From: Pseudomonas fluorescens HK44
Lineage (GTDB): Bacteria; Pseudomonadota; Gammaproteobacteria; Pseudomonadales; Pseudomonadaceae
Length of the DNA stretch: 64,000 nt
Assembly (NCBI RefSeq): GCF_000217955.3
Contig: NZ_AFOY02000019.1
Span: 62,001 to 126,000 of the forward strand
Direction: 5' to 3'
Shown: in pieces, positions 1 through 9,016 of the stretch
Position numbering within the stretch: the stretch's first letter is position 1
Layout of the letters: each line of letters starts with the position of its first letter
Program-made: the position numbers and the translations under genes
Notes under the pieces: model-generated
Databases searched by the model: none
Told to the model about the DNA's origin: nothing
The model's input: only the letters and a program-made list of their open reading frames with translations

Positions 1-696
1 GGCGCTGGCCGCCAGGCACGCGTCGGCTTGTTCCAGCAGTTGCGGGGCGTGAAGCTGCAACTCCGCCAGCAAGGTGCCGACCGAGAAGCAGAACATGCCC
101 GAATTCCACAGGAAGTTGCCGCTTTCCAGGTAATGCGTGGCGGTTTTCAGGTCGGGCTTTTCGACGAAGCGTGCGACCTTGGCCGCGCCTTGCTCGTCCA
201 GTGGTTCACCACGTTCGATGTAACCGAAACCGGTCTCCGGCGCCGTCGGGATCACACCGAAGGTCACCAGATACCCGGCCTCGGCCAGTTTCACGGCATG
301 CCTGACGGCGGTCTTGAAAGCCTCTTCGTTCTGGATCAGGTGGTCAGCCGGCATCACCACCAGAATCGCTTCGTTGCCGTGCAACGCCTGCAGCGACAGG
401 GCGGCGGCGGCGATGGCCGGCGCGGTGTTGCGGCTTACCGGTTCCAGCACGAAGTGGCCGCGGTGATGGCCCAAATGGGCGTCCTGATAGTGATCCTTGC
501 TTTGAAAGTAGTAGTCACGGTTGGTCACCGTGACGATATCGCCGTGTGTGCCGAGTAGCCTGGCTGCGCGCTGATAGGTCTTGCCCAGCAGCGTCTGGCC
601 ATCGGGCAAGGTCATGAACGGCTTGGGATGACCTTCACGCGAAACCGGCCACAGCCGGGTTCCGGCCCCCCCTGAAAGAATCACGGGAATCAGCAT
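1..696 (-). CDS. wbpW: Mannose-1-phosphate guanylyltransferase / mannose-6-phosphate isomerase, C-terminus outside window
   Basis: Partial gene; 232 codons are present and the rest runs off the left edge. Read from the ATG at 696 the product opens MLIPVILSGGAGTRLWPVSR, the nucleotidyltransferase signature (GGxGxRLxP) of the AlgA/WbpW/PslB family, followed by an EPVSRNTAPA block and a VEKPD motif, all in the N-terminal sugar-nucleotide domain. The family converts mannose-1-phosphate to GDP-mannose and often carries a C-terminal isomerase domain, which would lie beyond the window. It starts 3 bp after gmd ends, so it is the third gene of rmd-gmd-wbpW and would supply GDP-mannose to Gmd. The symbol rests on this A-band context; algA or pslB paralogues look similar. 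Confidence 0.85.
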   Translation of the reverse strand, partial: MLIPVILSGGAGTRLWPVSREGHPKPFMTLPDGQTLLGKTYQRAARLLGTHGDIVTVTNRDYYFQSKDHYQDAHLGHHRGHFVLEPVSRNTAPAIAAAALSLQALHGNEAILVVMPADHLIQNEEAFKTAVRHAVKLAEAGYLVTFGVIPTAPETGFGYIERGEPLDEQGAAKVARFVEKPDLKTATHYLESGNFLWNSGMFCFSVGTLLAELQLHAPQLLEQADACLAASA

Positions 697-699
697 GGC

Positions 700-1671
700 C
701 TACTCCTTGGCGACGCGCTTCATGTCCGCATCCATCATCATGCGGATCAGGGTCTGCAAATCTGTTTTTGGTTTCCAGCCCAACAACCGTTGCGCCTTGG
801 CCGGATTGCCCAGCAGCACGTCGACTTCGGCCGGACGGAAAAACGCCGGGTCGATCTTCACGAAGTCACGGTAATTGAGGCCGACATGCTCGAAGGCGAT
901 CTGGCACATCTCGCGCACCGTAGTGGTCACACCGGTGGCGACCACGAAGTCATCGGCCTTGTCCTGTTGCAGCATCAGCCACATGGCTTCGACGTAGTCG
1001 CCGGCAAAGCCCCAGTCACGCTTGGCGTCGATGTTGCCCAGGCGCAATTCCTGTTGCTTGCCCTGTTTGATACGGGCGGCGGCGTCGGTGACTTTGCGGG
1101 TCACGAATTCGATTCCGCGCAGCGGTGATTCATGGTTGAACAAGATGCCGCTGCTGGCATGCAGGTTGAAGCTTTCGCGATAGTTCACGGTGATCCAGTG
1201 GCCGTAGAGCTTGGCCACACCGTAGGGGCTGCGCGGATAGAACGGGGTGTTTTCGTCCTGCCGCTCGGCCTGGATCAGACCAAACATTTCGCTGGTCGAG
1301 GCCTGGTAGAAACGGGTGTGCGGGCTGAATTGACGGATCGCTTCGAGCAGATGGGTCACGCCTAACCCGTCGACGATCCCGGTGGTCACAGGTTGGTCCC
1401 AGGACGCGGCGACAAAGCTTTGCGCTGCCAGGTTATAGACTTCATCGGGAGCCGACTTGATCACCGCGCGCTGCACCGAGCAGGCGTCTGCCATGTCGCC
1501 ATCCAGGTAGACGATGTCACCTTCGACGCCCATTTCGCGCAGACGCCAGCGCGAGTCGCTGCTGCGCCGCGCCACCAGGCCATGGACTTTATAGCCCTTG
1601 TCGAGCAGCAGCTTGGCGAGGTAGGCGCCGTCTTGTCCGGTAACCCCTGTGATCAATGCACTTTTTGTCAT
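700..1671 (-). CDS. gmd: GDP-mannose 4,6-dehydratase
   Basis: A 323-residue extended short-chain dehydrogenase. The N-terminal GVTGQDGAYLAK is the Rossmann NAD(P)-binding glycine motif. The catalytic Ser/Thr lies in STSEMFG and the YxxxK pair in YGVAKLYGHW; NHESPLRG is typical of Gmd. The enzyme makes GDP-4-dehydro-6-deoxy-D-mannose from GDP-mannose in the cytoplasm. Its ATG overlaps the rmd stop by 4 bp, indicating translational coupling. With Rmd and the downstream guanylyltransferase it forms the GDP-D-rhamnose branch used for the common polysaccharide antigen. Length is slightly below the family's usual 320-370 residues but all active-site blocks are present. Confidence 0.95.
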   Translation of the reverse strand: MTKSALITGVTGQDGAYLAKLLLDKGYKVHGLVARRSSDSRWRLREMGVEGDIVYLDGDMADACSVQRAVIKSAPDEVYNLAAQSFVAASWDQPVTTGIVDGLGVTHLLEAIRQFSPHTRFYQASTSEMFGLIQAERQDENTPFYPRSPYGVAKLYGHWITVNYRESFNLHASSGILFNHESPLRGIEFVTRKVTDAAARIKQGKQQELRLGNIDAKRDWGFAGDYVEAMWLMLQQDKADDFVVATGVTTTVREMCQIAFEHVGLNYRDFVKIDPAFFRPAEVDVLLGNPAKAQRLLGWKPKTDLQTLIRMMMDADMKRVAKE

Positions 1672-2582
1672 TCTTGTCGTACCCGTGACTCCCAGTCGGA
1701 CAGGATCGCCCGCAGGGATTGTTGTGTTGTAAGTTCAGGCGCCCATCCTGTGGTCTGGTGCAGCTTGGCATGGCTGCCACAGACGCGACGCTGTTCCGCG
1801 CGGCGAAGGCGCGCAGGGTCTTGAATCAGTTGCATATCGACCTGGGCCAGATCAGCCAGTTGCTTGATCAGGGCGCGGATGCTCTGCTCGACTCCGGAGC
1901 AGATGTTGTAGACCTGCCCGGGCGCACCGCGTTCAAGTAATGCCAGGTAGGCGGAGACGACATCGCTGACATCGAGAAAATCGCGCGTCACGTCAATGTC
2001 ACCCACCTCCAGTTCAGGCGCTTGCAGGCCGTGCTTGATCCGGCAAATTTGCCGGGCGGCGCTGGCGATGACAAAGCTGTCCAGCTGCCCGGCACCGATG
2101 TGGTTAAAGGGGCGCGCGACCAATACCGGCCAGCCTTCGGTCATGCCCCATTGCAGGCACAGCATTTCCGCCGAGAGTTTGCTCACGGCATAGGGATTGC
2201 GAGGGCAGGGCGGCTGGTGCTCGTCGATCGGCAAGGCGCTTTCGCTGACCTGGCCGTAGACATCGCCGGAGCTGACATACAGGAAGGTGCCGTTGAAGCC
2301 TCGGGCCTTGAGGGCTTGCAGCAGGTTCAGGGTACCCAGCAAGTTGACCTGAAAAGTCTTCGCCGGGTCACGAAAGGCTTCGGGGACAAAGGTTTGCCCG
2401 GCCAGGTGAATCACGGCATCAGGCATTTGCGGCCACAGGCCATTGAGGCTCTTGGGTTCGCAAAGATCATAACGGGATGGGACGGGCGATAATTCCCATC
2501 CCGAGTCAGAGGTGTTCAGACGGGATTGGATGTGATGTCCTACGAATCCACTGAGACCCGTAACGAACAGACGCTTCTTCAA
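1668..2582 (-). CDS. rmd: GDP-6-deoxy-4-keto-D-mannose reductase
   Basis: A 304-residue extended SDR with the glycine motif VTGLSGFVGHH and catalytic SSGDVYG and YAVSKLSAE (Y..SK). It reduces the Gmd product to GDP-D-rhamnose, the donor for the D-rhamnan (A-band) polysaccharide. The start codon is TTG at 2582, supported by a GAGGGGG ribosome-binding sequence about 8 bases upstream and by the family N-terminus (KKRLFVTG). It is first in an operon with gmd and the guanylyltransferase, transcribed away from the glycosyltransferase genes on the other strand. An epimerase/reductase making L-fucose would be a different family, so D-rhamnose is favoured by context. Confidence 0.9.
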   Translation of the reverse strand: MKKRLFVTGLSGFVGHHIQSRLNTSDSGWELSPVPSRYDLCEPKSLNGLWPQMPDAVIHLAGQTFVPEAFRDPAKTFQVNLLGTLNLLQALKARGFNGTFLYVSSGDVYGQVSESALPIDEHQPPCPRNPYAVSKLSAEMLCLQWGMTEGWPVLVARPFNHIGAGQLDSFVIASAARQICRIKHGLQAPELEVGDIDVTRDFLDVSDVVSAYLALLERGAPGQVYNICSGVEQSIRALIKQLADLAQVDMQLIQDPARLRRAEQRRVCGSHAKLHQTTGWAPELTTQQSLRAILSDWESRVRQE

Positions 2583-3011
2583 ACAGCGGCCCCCTCAATG
2601 AACAAACTTCGGCAAGCCCAGTCTTTGCTGGGTAAACCGGAAAGCACGGGCTGCTTTCTCGGAAATTTCTGATATGCGAAGTCGTTGTTGTAGTTGTTTG
2701 GCAGCCAATCTGTGCCAATTGCTCGGCAATTTCAACAGGTCCCACCGTGACCGGTCAGTTCTCGTCAGCGTAGCCTGATTTATTCTTGTGGGGCGGTTCA
2801 CGAATGCTCAACGGATGTGTTTAGAATGCCCCTCGTCACGATCGTCCAGGGTTCGGCAGGGTTGTTCTGAAACTCCGCGAAACTGACCACTAAAACAAGA
2901 ACGCAGACGGGCAAGAAGACGATGGACGAGGGCCGGCAAATGCCAACCCGGTCCGTAGCTTTGCCGTCATAGAGTGAGGCTGCCGAGACGGTGGTTTCAT
3001 CGTGGGATGCC
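2583..3011. promoter_or_regulatory. Divergent intergenic region between rmd operon and glycosyltransferase operon
   Basis: 429 bases with no convincing gene. It must hold promoters for both divergent operons. It is more AT-rich than its flanks around 2660-2790 and has a short inverted repeat, GAAAGCA-N5-TGCTTTC, near 2639-2657. I see no clear sigma-70 pair or known operator. A 74-codon minus-strand reading frame at 2798-3022 overlaps the glycosyltransferase start and has no family features. Confidence 0.5.
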
Positions 3012-4577
3012 ATGAATTTCATTCTCTACTCGGACGTCGATGACAGCTCCATCAGCCAGAGCCTCGGTCGGCCCGAATACAGCTATTACTTCGTGCTCAA
3101 GGCTTATCGCCCGGTGCTCGAAAGCCTTGGGCGGGTGCATGTGGTGTCTTCCACCGCCGAGGTCGATCCCCTCTATCGACAATTGCGTGCCGCCGGTGAG
3201 GACAGCCTGTTCCTGTCCTTCACGCCGCCGCAGAAAACCCCGAACGACCTTGAGTGCCCGACGACCTGTGTAGTGGCCTGGGAGTTCGACTCGATTCCCG
3301 ATGAGCAGTGGGACAACGATCCGCGACAGGACTGGACGCAAATGCTCGCGCGCCAGGGGCGGGTGATCACGCTCTCCAGTCACACCGCCCGGGCGATTCG
3401 TCGGGCCATGGGCGAAGACTTCCCGGTGTTGGTCTTGCCGACACCAATATGGGAAAACTTCTCGGCCATTCGTAGCCGCCACACCAGCAGGCCGGTCAAC
3501 TCGGGCTCGACCCTCGACATCAAGGGCTGCATCTTCGATAGCCGCACGCTCGAGCTGTCTGCCGATGCGCTGATTCCTGTGCCGCTGACCGCCGAGCAAC
3601 TGGCGGAACTGGAGGCCTTACGGCCGCCACCGCTGACGCTAAAGCGCCGCTTGGTCATTGCTCGCCATTACCTGCGCCTGTGGGCGCTGGATCTGGGCAA
3701 GGCGCAACCGGTGCCGGTCCCTCGCACGCACTTCCTGAGGCAGTGGTACTGGGAGGGGATTCGCGATCTTTTGTCGGACGCAGCCCATGAGCGATTGGCC
3801 AACCTCCTGCCGGCCATCGCCGGCCCGCAGTCGGTTGTGGCGCCTGAGCCTGCCCCGATGGATCTTCCCGACACCACCGCCCAAGTCGAAACCGAGGTGG
3901 ACGGCGTGATCTACGTCAGCGTGTTCAACCCCCGGGATGGTCGCAAGAACTGGCATCGACTGATTTCGGCGTTCTGCTGGGCCTTCCGCGAAACCGAGGA
4001 CGCCACGCTGGTGCTGAAGATTACCCACAATGATCTGTCGTCCTACTACACCGAACTGATGACCTTGTTGGCGCAGCTGTCGCCGTTCGCCTGTCGGGTG
4101 GTGGTGATGCACGGTTATCTGGACGATCCGCAATACGCCCGGCTCTACGAAGCCGCCAGCTATTATGTCAACGCTTCACGCTGCGAGGGTCTGTGCCTGC
4201 CACTGATGGAGTTCATGGCCAGTGGCAAACCGGTGATCGCCCCCGACCACACGGCGATGGAGGATTACATCGACGAGCGCGTGGCGTTCGTGGTCGAGTC
4301 CAGCGAAGAGCTGACCATCTGGCCTCAGGACAGTCGCATCATCTACCGAACCCTGCGTTATCGGCCGGACTGGGGCTCGTTGAAAACGGCATACGAAAAC
4401 AGCTATCGAATGGCCAAGGAGCAACCGCAGGATTATCAGCGTATGTCTCGCGCCGCCATCGAGCGCATGCACGGCTACTGCGCTTTCGCCCCGGTGCAAC
4501 AACGCCTGTCGGATTTTTTCGGGCTGGCACCGCTGACCTTGCAGGCAACGGCTGTCACGGATAACGCCTCATGCTGA
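3012..4577 (+). CDS. Glycosyltransferase, GT4-like (first of a paralogous pair)
   Basis: Start chosen at ATG 3012 because MNFILYSDVDD aligns with the start of the downstream paralogue; an in-frame GTG at 2991 would add 7 residues. The 521-residue product has a GT-B-type C-terminal half. DGVIYVSVFNPRDGRKNW opens the second domain, and EGLCLPLME carries the EX7E motif of retaining GT4 enzymes, followed by SGKPVIAP. The N-terminal half has SYYFVLKAYRPVL, shared with the next gene. It carries about 80 extra residues between the halves compared with the paralogue. It overlaps that gene by 7 bp. Acceptor and sugar are not visible in the sequence; proximity to rmd-gmd suggests D-rhamnose or terminal sugar transfer. 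Confidence 0.8.
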   Translation: MNFILYSDVDDSSISQSLGRPEYSYYFVLKAYRPVLESLGRVHVVSSTAEVDPLYRQLRAAGEDSLFLSFTPPQKTPNDLECPTTCVVAWEFDSIPDEQWDNDPRQDWTQMLARQGRVITLSSHTARAIRRAMGEDFPVLVLPTPIWENFSAIRSRHTSRPVNSGSTLDIKGCIFDSRTLELSADALIPVPLTAEQLAELEALRPPPLTLKRRLVIARHYLRLWALDLGKAQPVPVPRTHFLRQWYWEGIRDLLSDAAHERLANLLPAIAGPQSVVAPEPAPMDLPDTTAQVETEVDGVIYVSVFNPRDGRKNWHRLISAFCWAFRETEDATLVLKITHNDLSSYYTELMTLLAQLSPFACRVVVMHGYLDDPQYARLYEAASYYVNASRCEGLCLPLMEFMASGKPVIAPDHTAMEDYIDERVAFVVESSEELTIWPQDSRIIYRTLRYRPDWGSLKTAYENSYRMAKEQPQDYQRMSRAAIERMHGYCAFAPVQQRLSDFFGLAPLTLQATAVTDNASC

Positions 4578-5875
4578 TCATCATTCATTCGGAAACCAAC
4601 CAGCACACCATCGCCCAGAACCTTGGGCGCTCGGAGTACAGCTATTACTTCGTGCTCAAGGAATACCGGCCGGTGCTGGAGCGATTGGGGACGGTGGTGG
4701 AAGTCCGCGACCCGCAGACCGAAGTCGATGCCCTGTACCTCGATTGCCTGTCCCGTGGGGAAGACTGTGTGTTCCTGTCGTTCTCGCCGCCTCATCGCAC
4801 GCAGGTCGATTTTGCCTGTCCGACCCTGGCGGTGTTCGCGTGGGAGTTCAGTACCATTCCCAACGAGCCATTTGCCGGTGAACCACGCAATGACTGGCGT
4901 AGCGTATTGCGGGCGTCAGGCGCGGCGATCACCCATTCCAGCTACACCGTCAATGCAGTGCGCGAGGCGATGGGCGCCGATTATCCGATCGTGGCAGTAC
5001 CCGCGCCGGTGTGGGACCGTTTTGCCTCGCGGGGTGCACAGTTACAGCGCCAGTCGCTGGCCCGTCAGGTGCGATTGACGATCAGGGGATTGCTGGCGGA
5101 CAGTCGGCATCTGGACCTGCGTGCCTTTGGTCCTGCGCATTTGCGTATCGGCGAGGGGATCGATTTCCAGGCGCCGGCTCGCGAGCACGATTTAGTCCTC
5201 GACGGAGTGATCTACACCTCGGTGTTCAACCCAAGTGACGGGCGCAAGAACTGGGAAGACATGCTCAGTGCCTTCTGCGTGACCTTCCGCGAGGTGGAAG
5301 ACGCGACGCTGGTGCTCAAACTCACCCACCATGATGCCGAAGAAGCGCTGACCGACATTCTTCACCACTTGTACAAAAACCAGTCTTATCGCTGCCGCAT
5401 CGTACTGATTTACGGCTACCTCGCGGATGCGGACTACGAGCGTCTGGTTCAGGCTACCAGTTATGTGGTGAACACATCCTACGGTGAAGGCCAGTGTCTG
5501 CCGTTGATGGAGTTCATGTCCTGCGGCAAACCGGCAGTGGCGCCACGCACCACGGCGATGATCGATTACCTGGACGTCGACAACGCTTTCCTGATCGATA
5601 CTACTGATGAGCTGACCGCCTGGCCTCACGACCCGCGAAGGGCCTTCCGCACCCTGCGTTACGTCACCAATTGGGCGTCGTTGTGCAGGGCTTATCGGGC
5701 TAGCTATGAGGTTGCCAAAGACAATCCCGGGCGTTACGCGCAGATGTCCGCCCATGCGGTGGCCAGTCTCGAAACCTTCTGCAGCCAGGCAACCGCTGAA
5801 CAACGCCTTGAAGGTTTTTTTGCTCGGCTGTTCAAGGCCCGTGCGGTGTCTGCCGTGGAAACCCCCAAGGCATGA
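4571..5875 (+). CDS. Glycosyltransferase, GT4-like (second of a paralogous pair)
   Basis: A 434-residue paralogue of the preceding protein. Shared blocks are SEYSYYFVLKEYRPVLE, VFAWEFSTIPNE, DGVIYTSVFNPSDGRKNW, an EX7E motif in EGQCLPLME, and CGKPAVAPRTTAMIDYLD. The ATG at 4571 lies inside the end of the upstream gene, and its own stop overlaps the methyltransferase start by 4 bp, so four genes are tightly coupled. No membrane segment or signal peptide is seen, so it probably acts at the cytoplasmic face on a lipid-linked glycan. Duplication followed by loss or gain of the linker explains the size difference between the pair. Confidence 0.8.
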   Translation: MLIIIHSETNQHTIAQNLGRSEYSYYFVLKEYRPVLERLGTVVEVRDPQTEVDALYLDCLSRGEDCVFLSFSPPHRTQVDFACPTLAVFAWEFSTIPNEPFAGEPRNDWRSVLRASGAAITHSSYTVNAVREAMGADYPIVAVPAPVWDRFASRGAQLQRQSLARQVRLTIRGLLADSRHLDLRAFGPAHLRIGEGIDFQAPAREHDLVLDGVIYTSVFNPSDGRKNWEDMLSAFCVTFREVEDATLVLKLTHHDAEEALTDILHHLYKNQSYRCRIVLIYGYLADADYERLVQATSYVVNTSYGEGQCLPLMEFMSCGKPAVAPRTTAMIDYLDVDNAFLIDTTDELTAWPHDPRRAFRTLRYVTNWASLCRAYRASYEVAKDNPGRYAQMSAHAVASLETFCSQATAEQRLEGFFARLFKARAVSAVETPKA

Positions 5876-6765
5876 TCCGCGCATTGATGAAACGCCTGTT
5901 TCCTGCGGTGAAATCCGAACCGTTACCGATTGTGCCGAGCCCGGTTTCGCCCAGGGATGTGGGTCTGCACGACGCCGTGCTCGACGGCTGGTTTCTGGGT
6001 GACAGCGGTGAGTTGCTCAAGGGCTTCGCCATCACGGCGGACGACACCTTGCTGGACGTCGGTTGCGGTGAAGGTGTGGCGACGTTGTTTGCAGTACGTC
6101 AGGGCGCGTCGGTGATCTTCACCGACAGCGAACACGACAAGGTCCGCGACCTCGCCCGACAGGTGCAAGCCCAGTCGGACAAGCCGAGCCTGGGGCTGGT
6201 GAGCAACAGCTTGCCACTGCCCCTGGCCGATGGCTGCGCCAGCAAGGTCGTGTGCATGGAAGTGCTTGAGCACATCGATCAGCCCGAGCCGTTTATGGCC
6301 GAACTGGTGCGCATGGGACGCCCCGGGGCGTTGTACCTGCTGAGTGTGCCGGCGCCGGTGGGTGAGCATTTGCAGCAGGGCATCGCACCGGCCAGCTATT
6401 TCCAGTCACCCAACCATGTACAGATCTTTACCCCGGAGCGCTTTGCCGCGTTGGTTGAAGACGCTGGGCTGGTGATCGAGCATCGTCAGGCCACAGGCTT
6501 TTTCTGGGTCATGGGCATGATCTTTTTCTGGGCCAGCGAACGTGCGAGCGGGCGTGACCTGGGCGGGGCGGTGCGTGACCGGATCACGCCGCCGTACTCG
6601 CCGTTGATGGAGAGTTGGGCACGTACCTGGCAGGACTTGCTGACACAACCCGACGGGCTGGCGATCAAACAGTTGCTGGATGGATTCATGCCCAAAAGCC
6701 AAGTGATTATTGCCCGTAAACCCTACACAAGCAGCGACCCCCACACTGGAGCCACCTCATGCTGA
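5872..6765 (+). CDS. SAM-dependent class I methyltransferase (first of a paralogous pair)
   Basis: A 297-residue protein with SAM motif I DVGCGEGVATLF near residue 60 and acidic TDSE at the end of strand beta 2. The post-I region is VVCMEVLEHIDQPEPFMAEL, as in Methyltransf_11/UbiE-like enzymes. It keeps a family-specific N-terminal block (SPRDVGLHDAVLDGWFLGDSGELLKGF) that is also in the next gene, and a C-terminal block ending SQVIIARKP. Position in the glycosyltransferase operon suggests O-methylation of a sugar. Methylation of a chain end is a known way to stop chain growth in some O-antigens; that role here is inference. Confidence 0.78.
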   Translation: MIRALMKRLFPAVKSEPLPIVPSPVSPRDVGLHDAVLDGWFLGDSGELLKGFAITADDTLLDVGCGEGVATLFAVRQGASVIFTDSEHDKVRDLARQVQAQSDKPSLGLVSNSLPLPLADGCASKVVCMEVLEHIDQPEPFMAELVRMGRPGALYLLSVPAPVGEHLQQGIAPASYFQSPNHVQIFTPERFAALVEDAGLVIEHRQATGFFWVMGMIFFWASERASGRDLGGAVRDRITPPYSPLMESWARTWQDLLTQPDGLAIKQLLDGFMPKSQVIIARKPYTSSDPHTGATSC

Positions 6766-7598
6766 GCCTTCTGAAAAAACTTACGGCGGGCAAAAAAACC
6801 GCTCCGATGCAGGCAGAAGTTGCGGCACCCACCCCGCCCAAGGTCAACTCCTACCTGCTGGGCCTGGAAGATGCCATGCTCAGTGGCTGGTTCAATCAGC
6901 AAACCCACGAGCTGTTTACCGGGTTCGATATTTCCCCTGAGGACACGGTGTTGGACGTCGGTTGTGGGGATGGCGGCAACGTGCATTATTGTGCGATGAG
7001 CGGGGCGAAAATCATTGTCGCCGACATCGACGCCGTGAAGATTGCCGCCACCGGCGAGCGCCTCAAGGACACCCCGGCGCGTGACATCGAATGCTATGTC
7101 ACGGACTGCAACCCGCTGCCATTGCCTGACGCCATTGCCACGCGCATTGTGTCCACCGAAGTGATCGAACACGTGGACGATCCGGCGCAGTTTCTCGCGG
7201 AACTGGTGCGGGTTGGCAAGCCAGGCGCCTTGTACTTGCTCAGTGTTCCCCACCCCAGCTCTGAACACCTGCAGAAGGACATTGCCTCCGAGCAATATTT
7301 CCAGAAGCCCAATCACATCCGGGTCATCGGCGAAGAGCAGTTCAAGCAGATGGTGGGTGATGCCGGCCTGGAAGTGATCAGTCACAGCCAGTTCGGCTTC
7401 TACTGGTCAATGTGGATGCTGCTGTTCTGGGAGACTAAGGTCGATCTCTACAATGCCGATCATCCACTGCTCAATCACTGGGCTGAAATGTGGCGGCTGA
7501 TCCTGGACTCCCCACGTGGTCCGCAGCTCAAGCAGGCGCTGGATGCGGCGGTGGCAAAAAGTCAGGTGATCATTGCCCGCAAGCCGCTGTCTGCCTAG
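6759..7598 (+). CDS. SAM-dependent class I methyltransferase (second of a paralogous pair)
   Basis: A 279-residue paralogue of the preceding methyltransferase. It shares LEDAMLSGWFNQQTHELFTGF, motif I DVGCGDGGNVHY, VSTEVIEHVDDPAQFLAELVRVGKPGALYLLSVP, and the same C-terminal end SQVIIARKP. It overlaps the upstream gene by 7 bp. The sugar-binding side probably differs, because the middle (residues 190-250) is less conserved between the two. A gap of about 75 bases separates it from the acyltransferase gene, so that gene may still be in the same transcript. Substrate unknown. Confidence 0.78.
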   Translation: MLSLLKKLTAGKKTAPMQAEVAAPTPPKVNSYLLGLEDAMLSGWFNQQTHELFTGFDISPEDTVLDVGCGDGGNVHYCAMSGAKIIVADIDAVKIAATGERLKDTPARDIECYVTDCNPLPLPDAIATRIVSTEVIEHVDDPAQFLAELVRVGKPGALYLLSVPHPSSEHLQKDIASEQYFQKPNHIRVIGEEQFKQMVGDAGLEVISHSQFGFYWSMWMLLFWETKVDLYNADHPLLNHWAEMWRLILDSPRGPQLKQALDAAVAKSQVIIARKPLSA

Positions 7599-7673
7599 CG
7601 CTGAGCAGCAAGGCGCCTGAATGCCAAATGCCAGTCAATCAAGCTGACTGGCGGCCGCAGATAAAAACCAATA

Positions 7674-8900
7674 ATGAATGTAGAGCGTTCGATGAGTAGC
7701 AAGAAAAACCTGGAAATCGAATACCTGCGCGGCATGGCGATTGGCCTGACCATCTTCGCGCACCTGTCGATGCTGCTGCCGTTCTACAAAGACTTTTTTT
7801 CCAAAGTGTTCAATCTGTATGCCATGGGATCGGGGGTGGATTTATTTTTCTGCATCTCAGGCTACATTGTTAGCAAGAGTTACCTGGACTACTTCGACAA
7901 ACACCGGCAGCAGGGTAGCTACGGTCTTGCGACCTTTACCTTCTGGCTGCGGCGTGCGTACCGACTGCTGCCTACAGCTTGGCTCTGGGTGCTGATTCCG
8001 CTGTTCTTTTCGATTTTCTATAACCAATCCAACGCGTTTGATACCTGGTTCAACAACGTTCGCAGTTTCACTGCAGTTGCCACCTTCAGCGGCAACCTGG
8101 CGAATCAGTATGGTGTGTTGCTGGGTCCCAATTCCGTTTACTGGAGTCTGGCACTGGAAGAGCAGTTTTATTTCATTTTCCCCCTGTTCCTATTGTTGGT
8201 TACCTCGCAGCGCTGGCGAGTCATCGTGTTGCTGCTGCTGATTGCTGCGCAGTTCGGTCTTGATCGCAACATGTTCGCCCCTGCCCCTGCGGCCATGCTG
8301 TTTTCATTCCGCCTGGACGCCATGATGTGGGGCATTTTACTGTGCATGTTCACCCGCACCGACCTCTACAAACAGATGGAACCGATCGTCCTGCGCAGTA
8401 GCCTGCTCAAGCGTCTGGGTGTGACTCTGTTCTTGTTTTATATGCTCGGCGCCACGGGCGCGCAATTGAGTTCGACACCGATTGCCTACGGCCTGGTCGC
8501 GATCGTGTCGGTCATTCTCGTTTGGCTGGCCAGCTACCAGAAAGGCTATGTGTTCAGCCCTTCGCCACTCTCTCTTGTGCTGGAGTGGCTGGGCTCGCGC
8601 TCGTACGCACTGTACGTGATTCATGTGTTTGCCTATCACCTGAGCACTGAAATATGGTCGCGGGTTGCCACGGAACAAGGACTTGCGCTGGCTCAGGGTT
8701 TCACCACCGAACTGCTACTGACAGCGGTGGCAATCATGCTGGTATGCGCTGAGTTGAACTACCGCTTCATCGAAACGCCCTTGCGCCGCCGGGGTGCGGA
8801 AATAGCCCGGCGCAAACTGGCACACCTGGAAACTGAGTCCGCCCCCCAACCGTCTCGCCCGTCAACACCTGACATCCTCCCTGGCGCGGTGAAAGAGTAA
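7674..8900 (+). CDS. Membrane acyltransferase family 3 (OafA/YrhL-like O-acyltransferase)
   Basis: A 408-residue integral membrane protein with roughly ten hydrophobic segments. The N-terminal EIEYLRGMAIGLTIFAHLSML holds the conserved Arg and the catalytic-type His of AcylT3 proteins, and YWSLALEEQFYFIFPL is the family's second signature. The C-terminus is a cytoplasmic charged tail. Such proteins move acetyl or other acyl groups to extracytoplasmic sugars. Its place after two glycosyltransferases and two methyltransferases fits decoration of the same glycan. Start is uncertain: ATG 7674 or ATG 7692 (MSSKKNLEIEYL); neither has a strong ribosome-binding site. Confidence 0.85.
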   Translation: MNVERSMSSKKNLEIEYLRGMAIGLTIFAHLSMLLPFYKDFFSKVFNLYAMGSGVDLFFCISGYIVSKSYLDYFDKHRQQGSYGLATFTFWLRRAYRLLPTAWLWVLIPLFFSIFYNQSNAFDTWFNNVRSFTAVATFSGNLANQYGVLLGPNSVYWSLALEEQFYFIFPLFLLLVTSQRWRVIVLLLLIAAQFGLDRNMFAPAPAAMLFSFRLDAMMWGILLCMFTRTDLYKQMEPIVLRSSLLKRLGVTLFLFYMLGATGAQLSSTPIAYGLVAIVSVILVWLASYQKGYVFSPSPLSLVLEWLGSRSYALYVIHVFAYHLSTEIWSRVATEQGLALAQGFTTELLLTAVAIMLVCAELNYRFIETPLRRRGAEIARRKLAHLETESAPQPSRPSTPDILPGAVKE

Positions 8901-9016
8901 GGTCGGCTCGACATCAGCGTGTAACGAAAAAACGGTCCTGAGTGGCTAATACCAGTCAGTTCAGCGCAATCCATGTGGGATCGCCGGACCGCCGCTCCCA
9001 CAGGTTCCACTCCTTT

